DNA of 6,102 nt, from positions 1 to 6,102 of the forward strand of contig JAAUSP010000469.1 in assembly GCA_012032575.1 (NCBI GenBank), in the 5' to 3' direction. This document shows positions 1-5,476 of the stretch, one piece after another (within the stretch, counting starts at the first letter, position 1; each line of letters starts with the position of its first letter). Both the position numbers and the translations under genes were made by a program. The stretch comes from Anaerolineales bacterium. GTDB lineage: Bacteria; Chloroflexota; Anaerolineae; 4572-78; J111. The notes under the pieces are model-generated. The model worked only from the letters and a program-made list of their open reading frames with translations. It was not told where the DNA came from and did no database searches.

Positions 1-1
1 C

Positions 2-1468
2 CCCTCATCCTCTTTCATCTTCGGCTTCTACCTGCTCATGACCATCGGCGAGAAAAAACAAGACCGCTACTTTCTGCCGGTCTACCCCTGGCTCAACCTC
101 ATCGCCGCCGCCGGACTGCTCTGGATTTACGATTTCGCTTTGCGCGCCTTCGGCGGATTTACGATTTATAAACCACGCACCACGCACCACGCACCACGCA
201 CCACGTTCTTCCTCCTCATCATCCTTTTCCAATCCGCCCTCGTGTACGCCAACTTCCCCTACTACTTTACCTATTTCAATCCACTGCTGGGCGGCTTGCG
301 AGGGGCGGCTCAGGCCGTGACCATTGGCTGGGGCGAAGGGCTGGATTTGGCCGCTGCTTATCTCAATGAGCACACCGACCCCAGCCGCACCCGCGTGTCC
401 AGTTGGTATCAGTCCACCTTTGCCCCCTTCTACCACGGCGATTCGATCAGCTATTCGCAGGAAAAAGGTAAAGCGCTGGCCGGGGATTATGTGGTTTTTT
501 ATATCAATCAAACCCAGCGCCGCTTTCCTGATGAAATTATGTTTGATTATTTCGAGTCACGCGGTCAGCCGGAAAAGGTGATTACCCTGCAAGGGCTGGA
601 TTACGCCTGGATTTACCCCAGTTTGGGCGTTGACCATTACGTGGAAGATCAGACCTACAGCGGCATTGCCTCGCTGCTGGCCTGGCAGTGGGCCGGGGGC
701 GACGCGCCGCTCAGTCCCGGCCAGCCCGCCGAATTTGAGCTTTACTGGGAGTACCTGGGCAAGCGGCCCGACGAAGTCTTTTTCTTTCGGCTGGTGGATG
801 GTCAGGAACGTATGTGGGCCGAGGGCCAGAGCCGGCCGGTGATAGCCCAAAATCCGCCCCTGGATAAGTGGCGGCAGGGCGAAATTATTAAGGAACGCGG
901 TGTTCTAACCCCGCCGGGCGATATGCCGCCGGGCCAGTATCAACTTCAGATCGGCTTCTACACCGCCGCTCCAGCGGTAGCCAGCGGTGAACTCCTGTTC
1001 AGTCTGCCCTTCACCAAGTCATTGGTGACGATAGGCCATACGGAAACCCAGACCGCCTTCCAGTTGCCGGAAAACGTCGAGCCGGTTGACCAGTCTTTGG
1101 GCGATGTTTTGACTCTGCTGGGCACAACCTTCCCGCAAAATCTCCCGGCTGATTCGCCGGTTATCCCACTTGATCTCTATTGGCGGGTCGAGCAGCCCAT
1201 CCCGGCTGATTTTAGCCTACACCTGGGTCTGATGAACCCCGGCGATGAAGCCCAGCAAGCCTGGTTCGATTTGAGCCTGGCCGAAACCCTCCAGCCGCAG
1301 GATACTATCTGGCGGCCCGGCGACATTATTCGGACCTCCTGGCGGCTCGACTTGCTCCCCGGCACGCCGCCGGGAACCTATTATTTTGACCTGATCCTGC
1401 CCGACTCGCTTGACAGCGGGCAAATAAAAAATTTACCGTTTGGCAGCCTGACTCTCCACCACAAATGA
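2..1468 (+). CDS. GT39/PMT-like membrane glycosyltransferase, C-terminal part (5' truncated)
   Basis: The frame is open to the left edge, so the N-terminal catalytic part lies outside the window; the ATG at 38 is internal. What remains begins with a membrane segment and the motif GEKKQDRYFLPVYPWL (about 47-94), typical of the last part of GT39/ArnT/PMT-like polyprenol-phosphate-sugar transferases. Two more hydrophobic helices follow (about 95-145 and 206-250), then FPYYFTYFNPLLGG and GWGEGLD, which I recognise from Chloroflexota GT39 proteins. After about 630 the protein is soluble, presumably extracytoplasmic, with two similar beta-rich modules (about 709-985 and 1150-1405). Each has an F/L-x-L-Y-W strand, a W-R-x-G-D/E-I-I turn and a PPG-x-Y hairpin. 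The likely role is transfer of a sugar from a lipid carrier to a cell-surface acceptor; the substrate is unknown. A heptad repeat is embedded in the frame at 156-204. The family call is fairly sure and the specific activity is not. Confidence 0.75.
   Translation, partial: PSSSFIFGFYLLMTIGEKKQDRYFLPVYPWLNLIAAAGLLWIYDFALRAFGGFTIYKPRTTHHAPRTTFFLLIILFQSALVYANFPYYFTYFNPLLGGLRGAAQAVTIGWGEGLDLAAAYLNEHTDPSRTRVSSWYQSTFAPFYHGDSISYSQEKGKALAGDYVVFYINQTQRRFPDEIMFDYFESRGQPEKVITLQGLDYAWIYPSLGVDHYVEDQTYSGIASLLAWQWAGGDAPLSPGQPAEFELYWEYLGKRPDEVFFFRLVDGQERMWAEGQSRPVIAQNPPLDKWRQGEIIKERGVLTPPGDMPPGQYQLQIGFYTAAPAVASGELLFSLPFTKSLVTIGHTETQTAFQLPENVEPVDQSLGDVLTLLGTTFPQNLPADSPVIPLDLYWRVEQPIPADFSLHLGLMNPGDEAQQAWFDLSLAETLQPQDTIWRPGDIIRTSWRLDLLPGTPPGTYYFDLILPDSLDSGQIKNLPFGSLTLHHK
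156..204 (+). repeat. 7-bp-period tandem repeat inside a coding frame
   Basis: Seven consecutive 7-bp units stay in one register: GATTTAC, GATTTAT, AAACCAC, then four perfect GCACCAC units (177-204). A second copy of GGATTTACGATTT lies 32 bp upstream (123-135, repeated at 155-167), in a different reading frame. The array is translated as a loop containing PRTTHHAPRTT between two membrane helices of the glycosyltransferase, and the frame stays open through it. It resembles the heptameric short tandem repeats described in cyanobacteria and seen in other GC-rich environmental bacteria. That link is by analogy only. Confidence 0.85.
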
Positions 1469-1556
1469 GCAAAAAATGAGCATCTTTTGGTCTGGAAAGT
1501 TGTTAAAGCTTCGGTTAAGCTGAACAGGCTGAGACCCAAACCTACAAGTTAGCTAA

Positions 1557-1561
1557 CGGAG
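1557..1561 (+). promoter_or_regulatory. Ribosome binding site fixing the TTG start of the sigma factor
   Basis: CGGAG ends six bases before the TTG at 1568. An in-frame TAG at 1550-1552 excludes any earlier start, and no ATG or GTG lies between that stop and the TTG, so a TTG start is the best reading. Confidence 0.55.
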
Positions 1562-1567
1562 CAGCTT

Positions 1568-2164
1568 TTGTCTCAACTATCCGATGAAGCGCTGCTGCAA
1601 TTAATTGCCGAGCGCGATGCGGTTGCTTTAGAAACACTCTACGACCGCCATGCCCAGACCATCTATAATTTAATCATCCGCATTGTCCGCGACCCGGCGG
1701 TTGCGGCTGAGCTATTGCAGGAAACATTCTGGCAGGTTTGGCAGGCCTGTGGGCAGGGTCAGTTTCGGGGGGAAGGCGTGGCCGTGGCCTGGCTGTGTCG
1801 CATTGCCCGGAACAAGGCTCTCGACCAGTTGCGCCGCCAAAAAGCCCGCCCCCAACCTGTGGCCACCGAGTCAGATGAAGATGAGCAGCGGCTGTGGGAT
1901 CAATTTGTCGCCGCTGATGCGGCTGTGGAACAGGTCACCGAGCAGGCCTGGGATCGTCAATATTTGCAGCAAGCTCTCCAAAAAATCCCCGCCGAACAAC
2001 GCCGCTGCCTGGAGTTGGCCTATTTTGAAGGCATGAGCCAGCGCCAGATTGCCGAATATACCACTACCCCCCTGGGAACCATCAAAACCCGGCTGCGTAT
2101 GGGCCTGGAAAAGCTGGAATACCTGCTCCGCGTAGCCGGCTACCGCGCCGAAGACGTCTATTAA
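1568..2164 (+). CDS. ECF-type RNA polymerase sigma factor (SigK-like)
   Basis: This 198-aa protein has the two-domain layout of extracytoplasmic-function sigma-70 factors. Region 2 covers about residues 10-80, with ALETLYDRHAQTIYNL and the region 2.2 helix AELLQETFWQVWQ that binds the core polymerase. An acidic linker follows (about 95-130, with SDEDEQ). Region 4 covers about 133-190, with KIPAEQRRCLELAYFEGMS and the helix-turn-helix QRQIAEYTTTPLGTIKTRLRMGLEKL, which would read the -35 element. The LAYFEG...PLGTIKTR pattern is closest to SigK/RskA-type ECF factors in my recollection. Translation starts at TTG 1568. The gene begins 99 bp after the glycosyltransferase stop and ends before its own terminator at 2264-2306. 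No anti-sigma gene follows within the window, which is unusual for this type. It may drive the DUF4331 gene downstream; this rests on position only. Confidence 0.92.
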   Translation: MSQLSDEALLQLIAERDAVALETLYDRHAQTIYNLIIRIVRDPAVAAELLQETFWQVWQACGQGQFRGEGVAVAWLCRIARNKALDQLRRQKARPQPVATESDEDEQRLWDQFVAADAAVEQVTEQAWDRQYLQQALQKIPAEQRRCLELAYFEGMSQRQIAEYTTTPLGTIKTRLRMGLEKLEYLLRVAGYRAEDVY

Positions 2165-2263
2165 CCCTCAAAACCCATCCCCGGTACACTTAGCTTGACC
2201 GGAATGATACCCCCGCCCTGTCCCGCCGAAATCATCCGCCCGGCTAAGCCCTGACTTCATTTG

Positions 2264-2306
2264 TCCGTTTCTCACCAAATGGCGAGAAACGGATTTTTTT
2301 TATTTT
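2264..2306 (+). terminator. Intrinsic (Rho-independent) terminator after the sigma factor gene
   Basis: TCCGTTTCTC (2264-2273) pairs perfectly with GAGAAACGGA (2284-2293). The inner stem continues as CC/GG past one A-C mismatch around an AAAT loop. Eight T (2294-2301), then A and four T, follow at once. The structure ends the sigma factor transcript about 100 bp after its stop codon and implies that the downstream DUF4331 gene has its own promoter. Confidence 0.9.
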
Positions 2307-2458
2307 GCCCAAACCCGATACATCCATCTGCCATCTATGTGCGTCAAGGTAGATGTGGGTAGAAAAACCAGATCGAAACCTTACCCCAACTCATTCTGTA
2401 AACTCAAAAAGAAATCGCTACCAGCAACCCTGCACCCCGCCGGCTAAGTTTTGCGGTG

Positions 2459-2482
2459 GTCGGCGGTCCGCTGTCGGCGGTC
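2459..2482 (+). repeat. Direct repeat GTCGGCGGTC x2, possible operator
   Basis: Two identical 10-bp copies, GTCGGCGGTC, are separated by CGCT (period 14 bp), about 125 bp upstream of the DUF4331 start. Direct repeats in a promoter region can be regulator or sigma-factor sites. No known binding site is recognised here, and in GC-rich DNA such a repeat could arise by chance. Confidence 0.35.
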
Positions 2483-2593
2483 AATTTACCAGGAGGTGTT
2501 TATCGCCAAACGGCCACGCTGTCACAAAACCTGTCATCTGTTCATCGCCTGAAATGACTCAGGCTCCCTTTGCCAACAAAGAAAAATCAGAAA

Positions 2594-2598
2594 AGGAG
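2594..2598 (+). promoter_or_regulatory. Ribosome binding site fixing the GTG start of DUF4331
   Basis: AGGAG, within AAAAGGAGAA, ends nine bases before GTG 2608. This start puts a basic N-terminus and hydrophobic signal-peptide core at residue 1, which upstream starts do not. Confidence 0.8.
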
Positions 2599-2607
2599 AA
2601 AACGACC

Positions 2608-3390
2608 GTGTTCAAACTAAAAACCACTATGAGATCTGTTCTGACCACCGCCTGTCTCATCGGCCTGGCGCTGGTCGCCTTGATTATCGGGGTAGCCCCG
2701 CAGCCTTCGGGGGCTGCCAGCCATCGCGAAGCCCCCCTGATCGCCATGGACCCCGGCGCTGACATCACCGACTTCTTTATGTTCCGCAGCTACGAAGCCG
2801 GCAAAGAGAACAAAGTTGTCTTGATTATGGATGTCATCCCCGGCCAGGAACCAAGCTCCGGCCCCAACTACTTTACCTTTGATCCCAATGTGCGCTACGA
2901 ATTTCATATTGACAACAATATGGACGGCAAAGCCGACGACGTCGAGTTTTTCTTCCAATTTAAGAACGAATTCCGGGGCATCAACAAAGACGCCGACCTG
3001 TTCCTGTCCTACGTCGCTCTGCCCCCCATCACCAACCTGGATGGCGATGGGTCTGCTGGCCTGGGGCTGCGCCAAAAGTACACTATTACCATGAAACATG
3101 GCGGCAAAATGAAGCAGATTGCGGAAGGGTTGATTGCTGTTCCCTCCAATGTCGGCCCACGCACTATGCCCAATTATGATAACCTGGCCTCGCAGGGGCT
3201 TTACAACCTGGGCGATGGTATCCGGGTTTTCGCCGGCCAGCGGGATGATCCCTTTTATATTGACCTGGGCGCTATTTTTGACACCCTCAACCTGCGCAAC
3301 CCCGGCACCGATATGCTCTCCGGGTTCAATGTTAACACCATCGCCCTGGAAATCCCGATCAAGATGTTGACCAAAGACGGCAAAACATAG
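2608..3390 (+). CDS. Secreted DUF4331 family protein, N-terminal part (frame broken at the 3' end)
   Basis: Start chosen at GTG 2608, which has an AGGAG site and gives a signal peptide: basic MFKLKTTMR, a hydrophobic core at residues 10-30, and a likely cleavage after SGA or SGAA (about 36-37). The mature protein opens with ASHREAPLIAMDPGADITD, the hallmark start of DUF4331 proteins (S-H-R-E-A-P at 38-43). A calcium-loop-like DNNMDGKADD is at 102-111, and NLDGDGSAG follows near 143. The frame ends at TAG 3388-3390 after 260 residues, in the middle of the domain (ALEIPIKMLTKDGK). The remainder of the domain continues in another frame, so this is not a natural C-terminus. DUF4331 proteins are exported and their biochemical role is unknown. 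The gene follows its own leader and precedes a TPR gene and a transporter gene. Family assignment is confident; function is open. Confidence 0.88.
   Translation: MFKLKTTMRSVLTTACLIGLALVALIIGVAPQPSGAASHREAPLIAMDPGADITDFFMFRSYEAGKENKVVLIMDVIPGQEPSSGPNYFTFDPNVRYEFHIDNNMDGKADDVEFFFQFKNEFRGINKDADLFLSYVALPPITNLDGDGSAGLGLRQKYTITMKHGGKMKQIAEGLIAVPSNVGPRTMPNYDNLASQGLYNLGDGIRVFAGQRDDPFYIDLGAIFDTLNLRNPGTDMLSGFNVNTIALEIPIKMLTKDGKT
3382..3390 (+). other. Frame break (-1 or a missing base) within the DUF4331 gene
   Basis: Frame 1 reads GGC AAA ACA TAG. Reading the final A of the AAAA run (3382-3385) twice, or adding one A, gives GGC AAA AAC ATA GAA. The frame then runs on as NIEATQFPVLGAYAATSRRS, as expected for this domain. 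The join gives a product of about 465 aa, a normal length for the family. The site is not a canonical X-XXY-YYZ slippery heptamer, so a one-base homopolymer indel is more likely than programmed frameshifting. Confidence 0.8.
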
Positions 3391-4004
3391 AAGCAACCCA
3401 GTTCCCGGTATTGGGCGCGTATGCCGCTACCAGCCGCCGCAGCATCACCGTTCTGCGCGGGCCACATCCCACCCAAATTCGCGGTGCCTGGGTGCAAGTG
3501 CAGCGCCTGGCCAACCCCCTGGTCAACGAAGCCATCATCGGTACCGAAGATAAGGACCGCTGGAACGCTCTGAACCCGGTTCAGGAAAAAATGTTCCTCG
3601 ACTACTATCAGAACCTGCGCCTCAATACCGCTCTGGAAGCCGTTTTTGGCGCAGATGCCGAACCGCTGCTCAATATGGTTGACCTGCTGTTGAAGTACAA
3701 ACCCGAAGATAAGCAGCTTTCCGAACTGCTGCGCCTCAATCTGACCGTAGCCCCCACCCCGCTGGCCAACCAGAAACCGTTGACCGTGCTCGACCCGACC
3801 CCGGACGGCGCCGGCTGGCCCAATGGCCGCCGCCCGATTGACGATGTGACCGACATTGCTATCAAGGTTATTGGCGGTAACAACTACCTGACCGCCAGCG
3901 ACTCGGTCAACACCAATGACAAGCCGCTGCCCGAAACCTTCCCCTTCCTGTCTTCGCCGTGGGATGGCCTGAATCGCTTCCACGTGAACCCGCCCGCTCC
4001 CTGA
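3384..4004 (+). CDS. DUF4331 family protein, C-terminal part (continuation after the frame break)
   Basis: This frame continues the domain begun at 2608. It shows GAYAATSRR, WVQVQRLANPLVNEAIIG, LRLNLTVAP, GWPNGRRPIDDVTDIAIKVI and NDKPLPETFPFLSSPWDG, in the same order as in intact DUF4331 proteins. The coordinates start where the frames can be joined. The first conventional start codon in this frame is TTG 3411, but it has no ribosome binding site and would begin inside a conserved strand, so independent translation is unlikely. There are no stops or other lesions up to TGA 4002-4004, and codon use is uniform with the N-terminal part. That argues for a recent or artefactual single-base indel rather than a decayed gene. 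A perfect hairpin follows 16 bp after the stop. Confidence 0.85.
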   Translation, partial: NIEATQFPVLGAYAATSRRSITVLRGPHPTQIRGAWVQVQRLANPLVNEAIIGTEDKDRWNALNPVQEKMFLDYYQNLRLNTALEAVFGADAEPLLNMVDLLLKYKPEDKQLSELLRLNLTVAPTPLANQKPLTVLDPTPDGAGWPNGRRPIDDVTDIAIKVIGGNNYLTASDSVNTNDKPLPETFPFLSSPWDGLNRFHVNPPAP

Positions 4005-4020
4005 TAATTTGTTCTTTCAA

Positions 4021-4057
4021 GGAGGTTGGAAATCAGGTTTTATGATTTCCAACCTCC
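4021..4057 (+). terminator. Perfect 15-bp hairpin after DUF4331; leaky terminator or mRNA 3'-end stabiliser
   Basis: GGAGGTTGGAAATCA (4021-4035) is exactly complementary to TGATTTCCAACCTCC (4043-4057), with a 7-base loop, GGTTTTA. It lies between the DUF4331 stop and the TPR start. The sequence after the stem (CCCTTCATTTATTC) is not a clean T-tract, so full termination is doubtful. Partial termination or protection of the upstream mRNA would let DUF4331 be made in excess of the downstream proteins. The 5' arm also contains an AAGGAGGT Shine-Dalgarno-like sequence that the stem would mask. Confidence 0.7.
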
Positions 4058-4085
4058 CCCTTCATTTATTCACCGTGAACCTGGC

Positions 4086-4090
4086 AGGAG
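4086..4090 (+). promoter_or_regulatory. Ribosome binding site fixing the ATG start of the TPR gene
   Basis: AGGAG ends eight bases before ATG 4099. Earlier in-frame starts (4009, 4042) would require translating through the hairpin and lack well-spaced sites. Starting at 4099 places the membrane anchor directly at the N-terminus. Confidence 0.7.
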
Positions 4091-4098
4091 AGGTAGGA

Positions 4099-5439
4099 AT
4101 GCAAATCGTTAGACTGAGAACAACCCCAACACGCGCCCTTATCTTTTTGTTCATCGTCACCGGATTGGTAGTTCTTTCGTGGGGCCTGGCCCGTTCCCAG
4201 GGGGTGAGCCTCACTCCGGCCCTGGCCGAGCATTACTTCGGCGGCGTGGCCGGCCGCACCGGCTCTTCCACCGACCGGCTCATCGAAAGTTTGCAGACCC
4301 GGCTAAAAACCAACCCTGACGATTGGCCGGCTTACAGCCAGCTTGGCCTGGCTTATCTGCAAAAAGCTCGTGACACCGGCGACCCCGGCTATTACCAGAA
4401 GGTTGAAGATGCCCTGCAAAAAGCGTTAACCCAGGAGCCGGATGATTATGCCGCCGTCAGCGCTATGGGAACCCTGGCCCTGGCCCGCCACCAATTCGCT
4501 GAGGCGTTGGAATGGGGCGAACGCGCCCGGCGGCTCAACCCCTACCGGAGTTATGCCTATGGCGTCATCGCCGACGCCCAGATTGAGCTGGGCCGCTATG
4601 ACGAAGCCGTAGCAACCCTGCAAACCATGGTGGATTTGCGACCGGATTTGAGCGCCTATTCCCGCATTTCTTACGCCCGCGAACTGCACGGCGATCTGCC
4701 CGGCGCGCTGGAGATGATGCACCAGGCCGTTGACAGCGCCAGTCCCGCCCCGGAAAATGCCGCCTGGACCCGGACTCAATTGGCGAACCTTTATTTTAAC
4801 ATGGGCAACCTGGCCCAGGCTGAACTCGAATACCAGCGTACTCTTGATACTTATCCCGATTATATTTACGCCCTGGCCGGATTGGGCCGGGTACGCGCCG
4901 CTCAGGGCCAACCGGAGGCAGCCATCACGCTGCTCAGCCAGGCTACCGCAGTGATGCCGCTGCCGGAGTTTGTGATGACCCTGGGCGATATTTATCTGAG
5001 CACCGGCCAGACTGAGGCCGCCCAGGAACAGTACGACCTGGTGCGGACCATTCAGAAGCTGCACCAGGCCAATGGGGTAGACGTGGATTTGGAACTGGCC
5101 CTGTTTGAGGCCGACCACGGCCGCACCCCCGCCGCAACCGTTGAGCAGGCTCGCGCGGCCTGGGCGCGCCGGCCCACAAATGTCTATGCCGCCGATGTGC
5201 TGGCCTGGGCGCTTTATCAGGCCGGCGAGTACGAAGAAGCGCAAACCTTCTCCCGGCAGGCGCTTCGCCTGGGCAGCCAGGATGCGCTGAAATTTTACCA
5301 CGCCGGCATGATCGCCTACCGCCTGGGCGACGCCGCGTCAGCCCGCGATTACCTGGAACGCGCTCTGAATCTCAACCCGGCCTTTTCTTTCCTCCATGTC
5401 GAGGAAGCCCGCCGCACCCTGGCGGCGTTGACCGAATGA
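4099..5439 (+). CDS. Membrane-anchored tetratricopeptide repeat (TPR) protein
   Basis: The protein is 446 aa from ATG 4099. A short basic N-terminus (R5, R7, R12) precedes one hydrophobic segment at about residues 13-31 (ALIFLFIVTGLVVLSWGLA), so it is anchored, probably with the bulk outside the cytoplasm. From about residue 65 to the end it is built of roughly nine or ten TPR-like helical hairpins with the usual W/Y-A-LG-Y...A...P pattern. Examples are DDWPAYSQLGLAYLQKA, RSYAYGVIADAQIELGRYDEA, TQLANLYFNMGNLAQAELEY, YALAGLGRVRAAQGQPEAA and DYLERALNLNP. TPR arrays are protein-docking scaffolds; no catalytic motif is visible. It lies 94 bp after DUF4331 and 37 bp before the transporter gene on the same strand, so it is probably co-transcribed with at least the latter. 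It may hold a complex of the two secreted partners; this is inference. Confidence 0.88.
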   Translation: MQIVRLRTTPTRALIFLFIVTGLVVLSWGLARSQGVSLTPALAEHYFGGVAGRTGSSTDRLIESLQTRLKTNPDDWPAYSQLGLAYLQKARDTGDPGYYQKVEDALQKALTQEPDDYAAVSAMGTLALARHQFAEALEWGERARRLNPYRSYAYGVIADAQIELGRYDEAVATLQTMVDLRPDLSAYSRISYARELHGDLPGALEMMHQAVDSASPAPENAAWTRTQLANLYFNMGNLAQAELEYQRTLDTYPDYIYALAGLGRVRAAQGQPEAAITLLSQATAVMPLPEFVMTLGDIYLSTGQTEAAQEQYDLVRTIQKLHQANGVDVDLELALFEADHGRTPAATVEQARAAWARRPTNVYAADVLAWALYQAGEYEEAQTFSRQALRLGSQDALKFYHAGMIAYRLGDAASARDYLERALNLNPAFSFLHVEEARRTLAALTE

Positions 5440-5476
5440 ATAGTCAAATTATTGACCTGTATCCCTGAGGTAACTG

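Larger units (their letters stand above)
2307..2607 (+). promoter_or_regulatory. Gene-free leader upstream of DUF4331; presumed promoter region
   Basis: These 301 bp lie between a strong terminator and the GTG start of the DUF4331 gene. An open frame runs through from an ATG at 2353, but that ATG has no good ribosome binding site. The translated stretch has no recognisable content and would bury the signal peptide 85 residues deep, so I treat it as non-coding. It contains an inverted repeat (CATCTA at 2332-2337, TAGATG at 2350-2355), a direct repeat (GTCGGCGGTC at 2459-2468 and 2473-2482) and an isolated Shine-Dalgarno-like AGGAGGTG at 2491-2498. I could not identify a convincing -35/-10 pair. 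A promoter is inferred because the terminator upstream would otherwise leave the gene untranscribed. Confidence 0.45.

Noticed and set aside
1463..1482. AAATGAGCA repeated at the end of the glycosyltransferase gene
   Set aside because: It is a very short A-rich direct repeat with no apparent partner structure.
1507..1521. AGCTT-CGGTT-AAGCT mini-hairpin upstream of the sigma factor gene
   Set aside because: A five-pair stem without a T-tract or a conserved motif is expected by chance.
2240..2448. CCGGCTAAG at 2240-2248 and again at 2440-2448, exactly 200 bp apart
   Set aside because: It is a 9-bp match with differing flanks and no element ends or coding content between that would suggest an insertion. 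It is most likely chance.
2496..2552. Short leader peptide frame (18 codons) starting at GTG 2496
   Set aside because: The GTG overlaps the Shine-Dalgarno-like AGGAGGTG instead of following it at a usable distance, and the peptide shows no regulatory codon run.
2353..2607. N-terminal extension of the DUF4331 frame from ATG 2353
   Set aside because: There is no well-spaced ribosome binding site and no recognisable protein content, and it would place the signal peptide at residue 86. GTG 2608 has AGGAG nine bases upstream and starts the signal peptide properly.
2617..3396. Long antisense open frame (259 codons) opposite DUF4331
   Set aside because: It mirrors the codon structure of the real gene, has no family signature, and neighbouring genes all lie on the + strand.
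4009..4098. Upstream starts (4009, 4042) for the TPR gene
   Set aside because: They would translate through the perfect hairpin. ATG 4099 has a well-spaced AGGAG and gives a direct N-terminal membrane anchor.
4426..5301. Long antisense open frame (291 codons) opposite the TPR gene
   Set aside because: The forward strand carries a clear TPR protein. The antisense product has no coherent domain and is a by-product of GC-rich codon bias.
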